From Castor canadensis (taxonomy: Eukaryota > Chordata > Mammalia > Rodentia > Castoridae), in contig NC_133389.1 in the NCBI RefSeq assembly GCF_047511655.1, positions 43,372,295 to 43,436,294 on the forward strand: DNA of 64,000 nucleotides. The letters are read 5' to 3'. The translations under genes were made by a program, and so were the position numbers. The notes under the pieces were generated by a model. It saw nothing but the letters and a program-made list of their open reading frames with translations. It had not been told where the DNA came from and did not search any database. Of the stretch, positions 24,586 to 35,879 are shown piece by piece (position 1 is the stretch's first letter; every line of letters starts with the position of its first letter).

Positions 24586-25059
24586 CATAGGTGATGTAGA
24601 GACACAGTGAAGTAGGATTCAGGGCTGCTGTATTCAATCTACTGCTTTATTTCACAAAGCAGTTTGAAAAGCACCAGATATTCTACTTCTATGAAATGGC
24701 GTGATTGGAGGGGTCCTGAAGGTTATGAAACCTCTCTTGCTACAGTTAATAGTTGTTCCAAAAAGCAGACATTTGTCTTCAAAGATGCTGTTTATTTCTC
24801 CTGGTGTAATGGCTGCGTGACCATAATGCATATACCCTGGACAGGCGCAGCATAGAAGGATGCCAAGCAGTTTTGAGATGCCTCCGCACACATGGAATCA
24901 TCATCTAGTCTGTCTTTCACATCCTTGTGGACATCAATGGTTTCTAAATGTCTTCTCCCCCTCTGTTATCTGTACTGGTTGGTACTTATTGCTGTTAGAA
25001 GAAAGACCAAGTTTTAAGTGTTGTAAGCGAAGTTCTGCATATAGGTTCTCTTTCTTAGC
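24586..25059. other. No recognised feature
   Basis: Frames up to 119 codons cross this stretch without a known domain. Confidence 0.4.
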
Positions 25060-25427
25060 TCTTTATCCTCATCTTTTCATCTCCACCTCAAACTCCATAC
25101 CGAGACAGATTAGTTTCTTACGTGTACCATTGCCTTCTTCTACAGATCTTCCCACAGGCTGTTTCCTCTTTTGGAAACACTTTATTCTTTTGGCCACTTC
25201 AACTTCTCCCTTTACCTGAAGGTCATTCTCACCAGCTGGTCTTCCCTACCCACCACGAGGTATGGGTCTGAAGTTCCTGGTGTGTCCCTCTCACAGGACA
25301 CCTTCCCCCTAGCCTAAGGCAAGAATCATGGCTCTCCTGTTCATAATTGCATCCCCAGACTCTAACACAGACCTGGCCCACAGCAGAGCAGACTCTGCGT
25401 AAATGCTTGCTGAATGAGTAGATATGA
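25060..25427 (+). repeat. L2 LINE 3' end
   Basis: 'ctcaccagctggtcttccc', 'aagaatcatggctctcctgt', 'agactctaacacagacctgg' and 'aaatgcttgctgaatgag' follow the LINE-2 3' end, where a host-gene-like 'gctgaatgaat' end is typical. Diverged. Confidence 0.6.
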
Positions 25428-25984
25428 ATTGAAATATACTTTCACAACTTGTGAAACTAATTTCTCAAGAAGAAAATGGAGCTTATGAGCACAGCTTTCT
25501 TGCAAACTGTATTTAGTCATGTTAATAAGAACATGCATATTATTAACTCTGCATTTCTTGTTTGCTATGATAATTATTTCGGAAGTTTTGAGTGCTTGTA
25601 CCAGTTTATGAAATACGAGCAATGGTAAAGTTGACAATAGATGGCTCCTGTTTATAAGTAATGACAGCGGCATTCTATAAGTAAATGGCTTGACTGAGAA
25701 CTTCTTTTTTAAAAACAATGCAGTGTAAGAAGTGAAGGGAATTACTTTAAACAAAGACAAAGGGACTATAGCCATCTTTTAAGGAAATATTGAATGAACA
25801 TTGTGTTTGGTCCTTGTATCTGAAATATTAAATCCTTGAAAAGCCTAAGGTCCATGTGTGTTAAGCAAGTATTTAGTCTCATTTCCATGAATCAGCAACC
25901 CTTGGAATATCAGAAATGAGAGATATGAATGCACACAGTGTAGAATGACTACACTGCATAATCATTTTCCTTGGCAACTATGCA
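25428..25984. other. No recognised feature
   Basis: A 137-codon minus-strand frame (25,362-25,775) begins in L2 sequence and has no domain; probably chance. Confidence 0.4.
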
Positions 25985-26090
25985 CAGAGTGTCAGGTTTA
26001 TTTTCTATCTTACAGCAAAGAACACTGAATGCAGAGCAGTTAAGTGGCTTACTTCTATGACAGAGGGAGTTTGTGGTGGTCAAATGGACT
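25985..26090 (-). repeat. MIR SINE fragment, possible
   Basis: 'atcttacagcaaagaacac', 'gcagagcagttaagtggctt' resemble the reverse MIR core. Weak. Confidence 0.35.
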
Positions 26091-26307
26091 TAGCACTCTT
26101 GCTCTTCCTAACACACCAAGACTCAACAATGACATTCATGTTAACTGAGTGCAGCTGCTTGCATTCCAGCTTATGAAATGTGGCTGCTAGCAATATATGT
26201 GACATTATCAGAATGGAGTATTTGTAGGAGCAGAAAATCTAGATTTAAGTTATTTAACTTCTGTCTGCTTCTTACATTCTTCATGTTAAATAAGAATTTA
26301 CTAAAAT

Positions 26308-26361
26308 GAGACAGTTGAAGGAGAGAAGGAGGAAAAAGGAGAATGATGGAGGGAGTGAATT
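26308..26361 (+). repeat. Old L1-like 3' tail, left half (insertion target)
   Basis: 'gagaatgatggagggagtga' matches the repeat at 17,500-17,850. It continues past the big L1 insertion at 37,592, so the large insertion landed in this older copy. Confidence 0.65.
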
Positions 26362-26375
26362 CAACTATGATATAT
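26362..26375. repeat. 14-bp TSD, left copy
   Basis: CAACTATGATATAT, identical to 37,592-37,605. It bounds the 11.2-kb insertion 26,376-37,591. Confidence 0.85.
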
Positions 26376-26833
26376 ATTTTTTTATTGTTTTATTATTCCT
26401 ATGTGCATATAAGGCTTGGGTCATTTCTCCACCCTGCCCCCACCCCTCCCTTAACACCCACTCTGTCCCCTCCCTCTCTCCCCCACCCACTCAATACCCA
26501 GAAGAAACTATTTTGCCCTTATCTCTAATTTTGTTGTAGAGAGAGTATAAGCAATAATAGGAAAGAACAAGGGTTTTTGCTGGTTGAGATAAGGATAGCT
26601 ATACAGGGCATTGACTCACATTAATTTCCTGTGAGTGTGTGTTACCTTCTAGGTTAATTCTTTTTGATCTAACCTTTTTGCTAGTTCCGGGTCCCCTTCT
26701 CCTATTGGCCTCAGTTGCTTTTAAGGTATCTGCTTTAGTTTCTCTGTGTTAAGGGCAACAAATGCTAGCTAATTTTTTAGGTGTCTTACCTATCCTCACC
26801 CCTCCCTTGTGTGCTCTCGCTTTTATCATGTGC

Positions 26834-29800
26834 TCATAGTCCAATCCCCTTGTTGTGTTTGCCCTTGATGTAATGTTCACATATAAGGGAGAACATATGA
26901 TTTTTGGTCTTTTGGGCCAGGCTAACCTCACTCAGAATGATGTTCTCCAATTCCATCCATTTACCAGCAAATGATAACATTTTGTTCTTCTTCATGGCTG
27001 CATAAAATTCCATTGTGTATAGATACCACATTTTCTTAATCCATTCATCAGTGGTGGGGCATCTTGGCTGTTTCCATAACTTGGCTATTGTGAATAGTGC
27101 TGCAATAAACATGGGTGTGCAGGTGCCTCTGGAGTAACCTGTGTCACAGTCTTTTGGGTCTATCCCCAAGAGTGGAATTGCTGGATCAAATGGTAGATCA
27201 ATGTCCAGCTTTTTAAGTAGCCTCCAAATTTTTTTCCAGAGTGGTTGTACTAGTCTACATTCCCACCAACAGTGTCAGAAGGTTCCTTTTTCCCTGCATC
27301 CTCGCCAACACCTGTTGTTCATGGTGTTGCTGATGATGGCTATTCTAACAGGGGTGAGGTGGAATCTTAGTGTGGTTGTAATTTGCATTTCCTTTATTAC
27401 TAGAGATGGTGTGCAGTTTTTCATGTGTTTTTGGCCATTTGAATTTCTTCTTTTGAGAAAGTTCTGTTTAATTCACTTGCCCATTTCTTTATTGGTTCGT
27501 TAGTTTTGGGAGAATTTAGTTTTTTAAGTTCCCTATATATTCTGGTTATCAGTCCTTTGTCTGATGTGTAGCTGGCAAATATTTTCTCCCACTCTGTGGG
27601 TGTTCTCCTTAGTTTAGAGACCATTTCTTTTGATGAACAGAAGCTTTTTAGTTTTATGAGGTCCCATTTATCTATGCTATCTCTTAGTTGCTGTGCTGCT
27701 GGGGTTTCATTGAGAAAGTTCTTACCTATACCTACTAACTCCAGAGTATTTCCTACTCTTTCCTGTATCAACTTTAGAGTTTGTGGTCTGATATTAAGAT
27801 CCTTGATCCATTTTGAGTTAATATTGGTATAGAGTGATATACATGGATCTAGTTTCACTTTTTTGCTGACTGCTAACCAGTTTTCCCAGCAGTTTTTGTT
27901 GAAGAGGCTGCTTTTTCTCCATCGTATATTTTTAGCGCCTTTGTCAAAGACAAGTTGGTTATAGTTGTGTGGCTTCATATCTGGGTCCTCTATTCTGTTC
28001 CACTGGTCTTCATGTCTGTTTTTGTGCCAGTACCATGCTGTTTTTATCGTTATTGCTTTGCAATATAGTTGAAGTCAAGTATCGTGATACCTCCAGCATT
28101 GTTCTTTTGACTGAGTATTGCCTTGGCTATTCGTGGCCTCTTGTGTTTCCACAAAAATTTCACGGTAGATTTGTCAATCTCTTTAATGAATGTCATTGGA
28201 ATTTTGATGGGAATTGCATTGAACATGTAGATTACTTTTGGGAGTATCGACATTTTTACTATGTTGATTCTACCAATCCATGAGCATGGGAGATCTCTCC
28301 ACTTTCTATAGTCTTCTTCAATCTCTTTCGGTCACATCTTTTGTTCGGTTTACACCTAGGTATTTGATTTTTTTGAGGCTATTGTAAATGGAATTGTTTT
28401 CACATATTCTTTTTCTGTTTGCTCATTGTTAGTGTATAGAAATGCTAATGATTTTTCTATGTTGATTTTATATCCTGCTACCTTGCTATAGCTATTGATG
28501 ATGTTTAGAAGCTTCTGAGTAGAGTTTTTTGGGTCTTTAAGGTATAGAATCATGTCATCTGCAAATAGGGATATTTTGACAGTTTCTTCACCTATTTGGA
28601 TTCCTTTTATTCCTTCGTCTTGCCTAATTGCTCTGGCTAGGAATTCCAGTACTATGTTGAATAGGAGTGGAGATAGTGGGCATCCTTGTCTAGTTCCTGA
28701 TTTTAGAGGGAATGGTTTCAGTTTTTCTCCATTAAGTATAATGCTGGCTGTAGGTTTGTCATATATAGCTTTTATAATGTTGAGGTACTTTCCTTCTATT
28801 CCTAGTTTTCTTAGAGCTTTTATCATGAAATGGTGTTGGACCTTATCAAAGGCTTTTTCTTCATCTATTGAGATGATGAAGTGGTTTTTGTCTTTGCTTC
28901 TGTTAATGTGGTTTATTACATTTGTTGATTTTTGTATGTTGAACCACCCCTGCATCCCTGGGATGAAGCTTACTTGGTTGTGGTGGATAATCTTTTTGAT
29001 GTGTTGTTGAATTTGGTTTGCCATTATTTTTTTGAGGATTTTTGCATTAATGTTCATTAAGGAGATTGGCCTATAGTTCTCCTTTTTGGCGGTGTCTTTG
29101 CCTGGTTTTGGGAGAAGTGTAATACTGGCTTCATAAAATGTGTTTGGCAGTTTTCTTTCCCTTTCTATTTCGTGGAACAGTTTAAGGAGGGTTGGTATCA
29201 GTTCTTCTTTAAAGGTCTGATAGAATTCAGCAGAGAATCCATCAGGTCCTGGACTTTTCTTTTTGGGGAGACTCTTGATTGCTGCTTCAATTTCATTTTG
29301 TGTTATAGATCTATTCAGGTGATTAATTTCCTCTTGGTTCAGGTTTGGATGATGATATGTATCTAGATATCTGTCCATTTCTTTAAGATTTTCAAATTTA
29401 TTTGAATATAGGTTCTCGAAGTAGTCTCTGATGATTTCCTGGACTTCCATGGTGTTTATTGTTATCTCCCCTTTTGCAGTCCTGATTCTACTATTTGGGT
29501 TTTTTCTCTCCTCATTTTAGTCAGATTTGCCAGGGATCTATCAATCTTATTTTTTCAAAGAACCAACTTTTTGTTTCATTAATTCTTTGTATTTTTTTTT
29601 GGTTTCTATTTCATTGATTTCAGCTCTTATTTTTATTATTTCTCTCCTATTTGTTTTGGGATTTGCTTGTTCTTGTTTTTCTAGGAGTTTGAGATGTATC
29701 ATTAGGTCATTGATTTGGGATCTTTCGATCTTTTTAATATATGCACTCATGGCTATAAACTTTCCTCTCAGGACTGCCTTTGCTGGGTCCCATAGGTTCT

Positions 29801-30654
29801 GGTAGGTTGTGTTTTCATTTTCATTGACTTCCAGGAGCTTTTTAATTTCCTCTTTTATTTCATTGATGATCCATTGTTTATTAAGTAATGAGTTATTTAG
29901 TTTCCAGCTGTTTGCATGTTTTTTGTCTTCACTTTTGTTGTTGAGTTCTACTTTTACTGCATTGTGACCAGATAGTATGCATGGTATAATTTCTGTTTTC
30001 TTATATTTGCTGAGGCTTGCTTTGTGCCCTAGGATATGATCTATTTTGGAGAAGGTTCCATGGACTGCTGAGAAGAATGTATATTGTGTAGAAGTTGGAT
30101 GAAATGTTCTGTAGACATCAAGTAGGTCCATTTGATCTATTGTATATTTTAGATCTTGGATTTCTTTATTGATTTTTTGTTTGGATGACCTATCTATTGA
30201 TGATAATGGGATGTTAAAGTCTCCCACAAGCCACTGTGTTGGCATTAATATATGCTTTTAGGTCTTTCAGGGTATGTTTGATGAAATTGGGTGCGTTGAC
30301 ATTGGGTGCATACAGGTTGATGATTATTATTTCCTTTTGGCCTATTTCCCCTTTTATTAGCATGGAATGTCCTTCTTTATCTCGTTTGATCAATGTAGGT
30401 TTGAAGTCTACTTTGTCAGAGATAAGTATTGGTACTCCTGCCTGTTTTTGGGGGCCATTGGCTTGGTAAATCTTCTTCCAGCCTTTCATCCTAAGCCTAT
30501 GCTTATTTCTGTCGGTGAGATGGGTCTCCTGTAAGCAACAAATTGTTGGATCTTCCCTTTTAATCCATTTCTTCAAGTGGTGCCTTTTGATGGGTGAATT
30601 AAGCCTGTTAACATTAAGTGTTAGTACTGATAGGTATATGGTGATTCCTGTCAT
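26834..30654 (-). pseudogene. L1 copy 2 ORF2 (endonuclease-RT), broken by several lesions
   Basis: ORF2p carries the AP-endonuclease that nicks target DNA and the reverse transcriptase that copies L1 RNA. Segments in different frames: endonuclease N-terminus 30,654-30,214 (starts M-TGITIYLSVLTLNVN); endonuclease end 30,245-29,547; RT 29,450-28,356 with the FADD active-site box; connection 28,253-28,050; C-terminal parts 27,978-27,421 and 27,169-26,834. Lesions seen: a two-base CA contraction near 30,235, a deletion of roughly 33 bp near 28,345 relative to copy 3, a one-base loss near 27,440, and loss of the normal stop, adding about 17 codons (ending ...HNKGIGL). A 50-base spacer separates it from ORF1. 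Confidence 0.92.
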
Positions 30655-30704
30655 TTAGTTGTCTTAATTGTTTGAAGGTTTGATTGTGTGTACCTAAGTT
30701 GAGG

Positions 30705-31516
30705 TTACTCTCTACTGTCTTGCTTTTTCTTTTTCTGTAGTTTGCTGCTGCCTGTCTTTTCATGGTTAAGTTGGGTTTCACTGTCTGTGTGCAGAATCCC
30801 TTGAAGAATCTTTTGTAATGGTGGCTTTGTGGTCACATATTGTTTTAGTTTCTGCTTATTATGGAAGACTTTTATTGCTCCATCTATTTTGAATGATAAT
30901 TTTGCTGGGTAGAGTATCCTGGGGTTGAAGTTATTTTCATTCAGTGCCCGGAAGATTTCACCCCACGCTCTTCTTGCTTTTAATTTTTCTGTTGAGAAGT
31001 CTGCTGTGATTTTGATGGGTTTACCTTTGTATGTTATGTGTTTTTTCTCTCTTATAGCCTTCAATATTCTTTCCCTAGTTTCTGAACTTGTTGTTTTAAT
31101 AATGATAGGTTGTGGGCTAGTTCTATTTTGATCTGTTCTGTTTGGTGTCCTGGAGGCCTCTTTCATCTGTATGGGAATATCTTTCTCTAGATTTGGGAAT
31201 TTTTCTGTTATTATTTTGTTGAATATATTATGCATTCCCTTTGATTGCACCTTTTCTCCTTCTTCAATGCCCATGATTCTCAAGTTTGGTCTTTTGATGG
31301 AGTTGGTGAGGTCTTGCATTTTCTTTCCACAGGTCTTGAGTTGTTTAATTAATAGTTCTTCAGTTTTTCTTTAATTACCATTTCAGCTTCAAGTTCTGAG
31401 ATTCTGTCTTCTGTTTGTTTTATTCTGCTGGATTGGCCTTCCATTTTGTTTTGCAGTTCTGTTTCATTCTTTTTTCTAAGGTTTTCCATTTCCTGAGTTG
31501 TTTCCTCTTTAATGTT
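30705..31516 (-). pseudogene. L1 copy 2 ORF1, C-terminal part (coiled coil, RRM, CTD)
   Basis: ORF1p is the RNA-binding chaperone of the L1 particle. The open part from 31,319 (204 codons) begins MQDLTNSIKRPNLRIMG, the start of the RRM, and includes the 'RERILKAIREKK' and 'PAKLSF' blocks of the C-terminal domain. It ends in a Lys-rich tail. Upstream, 31,340-31,516 encodes heptad-rich coiled-coil sequence (EEMENLRKK-like) in another frame, so there is a frameshift near 31,350. The coiled coil continues in frame across the copy 3 insertion into 35,501. Confidence 0.9.
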
Positions 31517-31526
31517 GTCTATTTTT
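31517..31526. repeat. 10-bp TSD, left copy (copy 3 in copy 2)
   Basis: GTCTATTTTT, repeated at 35,491-35,500. The left copy runs into the poly-T tail of copy 3, so the exact end could differ by a few T. Confidence 0.8.
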
Positions 31527-34500
31527 TTTTCTTTTATTATTCATATGTGCATACAAGGCTTGGTTCATTTCTCCCCCCTGCCCCCACCCCCTCCCTTACC
31601 ACCCACTCCACCCCCTCCCGCTCCCCCCCCTCAATACCCAGCAGAAACTATTTTCCCCTTATCTCTAATTTTGTTGTAGAGACAGTATAAGCATTAATAG
31701 GAAGGAACAAGGGGTTTTGCTGATTGAGATAAGGATAGCTATACAGGGCATTGACTCACATTGATTTCCTGTGCGTGGGTGTTACCTTCTAGGTTAATTC
31801 TTTTTGATCTAACCTTTTCTCTAGTACCTGTTCCCCTTTTCCTATTGGCCTCAGTTGCTTTTAAGGTATCTGCTTTAGTTTCTCTGCATTAAGGGCAACA
31901 AATGCTAGCTAGTTTTTTAGGTGTCTTACCTATCCTCACCCCTCCCTTGTGTGCTCTCGCGTTTATCATGTGCTCATAGTCCAATCCACTTGTTGTGTTT
32001 GCCCTTGATCTAATGTCCACATATGAGGGAGAACATACGATTTTTGGTCTTTTGGGCCAGGCTAACCTCACTCAGAATGATGTTCTCCAGTTCCATCCAT
32101 TTACCAGCGAATGATAACATTTCGTTCTTCTTCATGGCTGCATAGAATTCCATTGTGTATAGATACCACATTTTCTTAATCCATTAGTCTGTGCTGGAGC
32201 ATCTTGGCTGTTTCCATAACTTGGCTATTGTGAATAGTGCCGCAATAAACATGGATGTGCAGGTGCCTCTGGAGTAACAGTCTTTTGGGTATATCCCCAA
32301 GAGTGGTATTACTGGATCAAATGGTAGATCGATGTCCAGCTTTTTAAGTAGCCTCCAAATTTTTTTCCAGAGTGGTTGTACTAGTTTACATTCCCACCAA
32401 CAGTGTAAGAGGGTTCCTTTTTCCCCGCATCCTCGCCAACACCTGTTGTTGGCGGTGTTGCTGATGATGGCTATTCTAACAGGGGTGAGGTGGAATCTTA
32501 GCGTGGTTTTAATTTGCATTTCCTTTATTGCTAGAGATGGTGAGCATTTTTTCATGTGTTTTCTGGCCATTTGAATTTCTTCTTTTGAGAAAGTTCTGTT
32601 TAGTTCACGTGCCCATTTCTTTATTGGTTCATTAGTTTTGGGAGAATTTAGTTTTTTAAGTTCCCTGTATATTCTGGTTATCAGTCCTTTGTCTGTTGTA
32701 TAATTGGCAAATATTTTCTCCCACTCTGTGGGTGTTCTCTTCAGTTTAGAGACCATTTCTTTTGATGAGCAGAAGCTTTTTAGTTTTATGAGGTCCCATT
32801 TATCTATGCTATCTCTTAGTTGCTGTGCTGCTGGGGTTTCATTGAGAAAGTTCTTACCTATACCTACTAACTCCAGAGTATTTCCTACTCTTTCTTGTAT
32901 CAACTTAAGAGTTTGGGGTCTGATATTAAGATCCTTGATCCATTTTGAGTTAATCTTGGTATAGGGTGATATACATGGATCTAGTTTCAGTTTTTTGCAG
33001 ACTGCTAACCAGTTTTCCCAGCAGTTTTTGTTGAAGAGGCTGCTATTTCTCCATCGTATATTTTTAGCTCCTTTGTCAAAGATAAGTTGCTCATAGTTGT
33101 GTGGCTTCATATCTGGATCCTCTATTCTGTTCCACTGGTCTTCATGTCTGTTTTTGTGCCAATACCATGCTGTTTTTATTGTTATTGCTTTGTAATATAG
33201 TTTGAAGTCAGGTATTGTGATACCTCCTGCATTGTTCTTTTGACTGAATATTGCCTTGGCTATTCGTGGCCTCTTGTGTTTCCATATAAATTTAACAGTA
33301 GATTTTTCAATCTCTTTAATGAATGTCATTGGAATTTTGATGGGAATTGCATTAAACATGTAGATTACTTTGGGGAGTATCGACATTTTTACTATGTTGA
33401 TTCTACCAATCCATGAGCATGGGAGATCTCTCCACTTTCTATAGTCTTCCTCAATCTCTTTCTTCAGAAGTGTATAGTTTTCCTTGTAGAGGTCTTTCAC
33501 ATCTTTTGTTAGGTTTACACCTAGGTATTTGATTTTGTTTGAGGCTATTGTAAATGGAATTGTTTTCATACATTCTTTTTCCGTTTGCTCATTGTTAGTG
33601 TATAGAAATGCTAATGATTTTTCTATGTTGATTTTATATCCTGCTACCTTGCTATAGCTATTGATGATGTCTAGAAGCTTCTGAGTAGAGTTTTTTGGGT
33701 CTTTAAGGTATAGGATCATGTCATCTGCAAATAGGGATATTTTGACAGTTTCTTTACCTATTTGTATTCCTTTTATTCCTTCTTCTTGCCTAAATGCTCT
33801 GGCTAGGAATTCCAGTACTATGTTGAATAGGAGTGGAGATAGTGGGCATCCTTGTCTAGTTCCTGATTTTAGAGGGAATGGTTTTAATTTTTCTCCGTTA
33901 AGTATAATGCTGGCTGTAGGTTTGTCATATATAGCTTTTATAATGTTGAGGAACTTTCCTTCTATTCCTAGTTTTCTTAGAGCTTTTATCATGAAATGAT
34001 GTTGGATCTTATCAAAGGCTTTTTCTGCATCTATTGAGATGATCAAGTGGTTTTTGTCTTTGCTTCTGTTAATGTGGTTTATTACGTTTATTGATTTTCG
34101 TATGTTGAACCACCCCTGCATCCCTGGGATGAAGCCTACCTGGTCGTGGTGAATAATCTTTTTGATGTGTTGCTGAATTCGATTTGCCATTATTTTGTTG
34201 AGGATTTTTGCATCAATGTTCATTAGGGAGATTGGCCTATAGTTCTCCTTTTTGGAGGTGTCTTTGCCTGGTTTTGGGAGAAGTGTAATACTGGCTTCAT
34301 AAAATGTGTTTGGCAGTTTTCCTTCCCTTTCTATTTCATGAAACAGTTTAAGGAGGGTTGGTATCAGTTCTTCTTTAAAGGTCTGATAGAATTCAGCAGA
34401 GAATCCATCAGGTCCTGGACTTTTCTTTTTGGGGAGACTCTTGATTGCTACTTCAATTTCATTTTGTGTTATAGGTCTATTCAGGTGATTAATTTCCTCT

Positions 34501-35490
34501 TGGTTCAGTTTTGGATGATCATATGTATCTAGAAATCTGTCCATTTCTTTTAGATTTTCAAATTTATTTGAATATAGGTTCTCAAAGTAGTCTTTGATGA
34601 TTTCCTGGACTTCCATGGTGTTTGTTGTTATCTCCCCTTTTGCATTCCTGATTCTACTAATTTGGGTTTTTTCTCTCCTCATTTTAGTCAGGTTTGCCAG
34701 GGGTCTATCGATCTTGTTTATTTTTTCAAAGAACCAACTTTTTGTTTCATTAATTCTTTGTATGGTTTTTTTGGTTTCTATTTCGTTGATTTCAGCTCTT
34801 ATTTTTATTATTTCTCTCCTTCTATTTGTTTTGGGATTTGCTTGTTCTTGTTTTTCTAGGAGTTTGAGATGTATCATTAGGTCATTGATTTGGGATCTTT
34901 CAATCTTTTTAATATATGCACTCATGGCTATAAACTTTCCTCTCAAGACTGCCTTAACTGTGTCCCATAGGTTCTGGTAGGTTGTGTTTTCATTTTCATT
35001 GACTTCCAGGAACATTTTAATTGCCTCTTTTATTGCATCGATGATCCATTCTTCATTAAGTAATGAGTTATTTAGTTTCCAGCTGTTTGCATGTTTTTTG
35101 TCTTTACTTTTGTTGTTGAGTTCTACTTTTACTGCATTGTGGTCAGATAGTATGCATGGTATTATTTCTATTTTCTTATATTTGCTGAGGCTTGCTTTGT
35201 GCCCTAGGATATGATCTATTTTGGAGGAGGTTCCATGGACTGCTGAGAAGAATGTATATTGTGTAGAAGTTGGATGAAATGTTCTGTAGACATCAAGTAG
35301 GTCCATTTGATCTATTGTATATTTTAGATCTTGGATTTCTTTATTGATTTTTTGTTTGGATGACCTATCTATTGATGATAATGGGATGTTAAAGTCTCCC
35401 ACAAGCCACTGTGTTGGCATTAATATATGCTTTTAGGTCTTTCAGGGTATGTTTGATGAAATTGGGTGCGTTGACATTGGGTGCATACAG
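31527..35490 (-). mobile_element. L1 retrotransposon, 5'-truncated (copy 3), nested in copy 2 ORF1
   Basis: Same strand as its host. It begins, in L1 sense, at 35,490 inside the endonuclease domain ('LYAPNVNAPNF') and runs through ORF2, 3'UTR and poly-A (T-run at 31,522-31,530). Taking it out with one TSD restores an uninterrupted reading frame through the ORF1 coiled coil of copy 2. That fixes both the boundaries and the order of events. It is the best-preserved L1 in the window. Confidence 0.95.
32184..35490 (-). pseudogene. L1 copy 3 ORF2, nearly intact from mid-endonuclease to near the C-terminus
   Basis: A 1078-codon frame (35,420-32,184) starts at [16 protein letters not shown]. It contains the endonuclease end with the SDHN motif ('[12 protein letters not shown]'), the RT with 'SPGPDGF', '[14 protein letters not shown]' and '[11 protein letters not shown]' (catalytic FADD), and the intact Cys-rich motif [18 protein letters not shown]. 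It ends early: a TAA at 32,184-32,186 replaces the Glu codon seen in copies 1, 2 and 4 (TDEWIKK), about 60-65 codons before the usual end. A two-base CA contraction near 35,412 shifts the frame relative to the first 27 or so endonuclease codons at the 5' truncation. Confidence 0.93.
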
Positions 35491-35500
35491 GTCTATTTTT
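35491..35500. repeat. 10-bp TSD, right copy (copy 3 in copy 2)
   Basis: GTCTATTTTT, identical to 31,517-31,526. Confidence 0.8.
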
Positions 35501-35879
35501 GTCCTGAGTTCATTTATCTGTTTATTAATCATATTCTTTGTTTTACTTTGGTGTTTATACAGTGCTTCTATGGTTTCCTTTATTTCTTCTTTTGCTTTTT
35601 CAAATTCTCTATTTTTGTTGTCTTGGAATTTCTTGAGTGTCTCTTGTACATTTTGGTTGACCATATCCAGTATCATCTCTATAAAATTCTCATTGAGTAC
35701 CTGTAGTATGTCTTCTTTTAAATTATTCTTGTGGGCTTCATTGGGTTCTTTGGCATAGTTTATCTTCATTTTGTTTGAGTCTGGATCTGAGTACCTGTTT
35801 TCTTATTCCCCTCTGGTTCCTGTACTAATTTTTTGCTGTGGGGAAACTGGCTTCCCTGTTTTTTCTGTCTTCCCATCAT
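35491..35879 (-). pseudogene. L1 copy 2 ORF1, N-terminal part
   Basis: The predicted start is the ATG ending at 35,879 (M-MGRQKKQGSQF); a second ATG follows at once. The basic, disordered N-terminus shifts frame near 35,767. The second frame, from 35,769 (MKINYAKEPNEAHKNN), runs into a long coiled coil ('NVQETLKKFQDNKNREFEK', heptad spacing of Leu/Ile). It stops being ORF1 at 35,491, where copy 3 sequence begins. The 126-codon frame 35,389-35,769 is therefore an accidental ORF1/ORF2 fusion created by the nested insertion. Confidence 0.88.

Noticed and set aside
24860..25219. A 119-codon plus-strand frame
   Set aside because: Half of it lies in L2 sequence and it has no recognisable domain or splice context.
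25362..25775. A 137-codon minus-strand frame
   Set aside because: Starts within L2 3' sequence and has no domain or conserved motif.
35389..35769. A 126-codon frame joining ORF1 coiled coil to endonuclease sequence
   Set aside because: It looked like an ORF1-ORF2 fusion but is the junction of the nested insertion (copy 2 ORF1 running into copy 3 ORF2), not a designed fusion.
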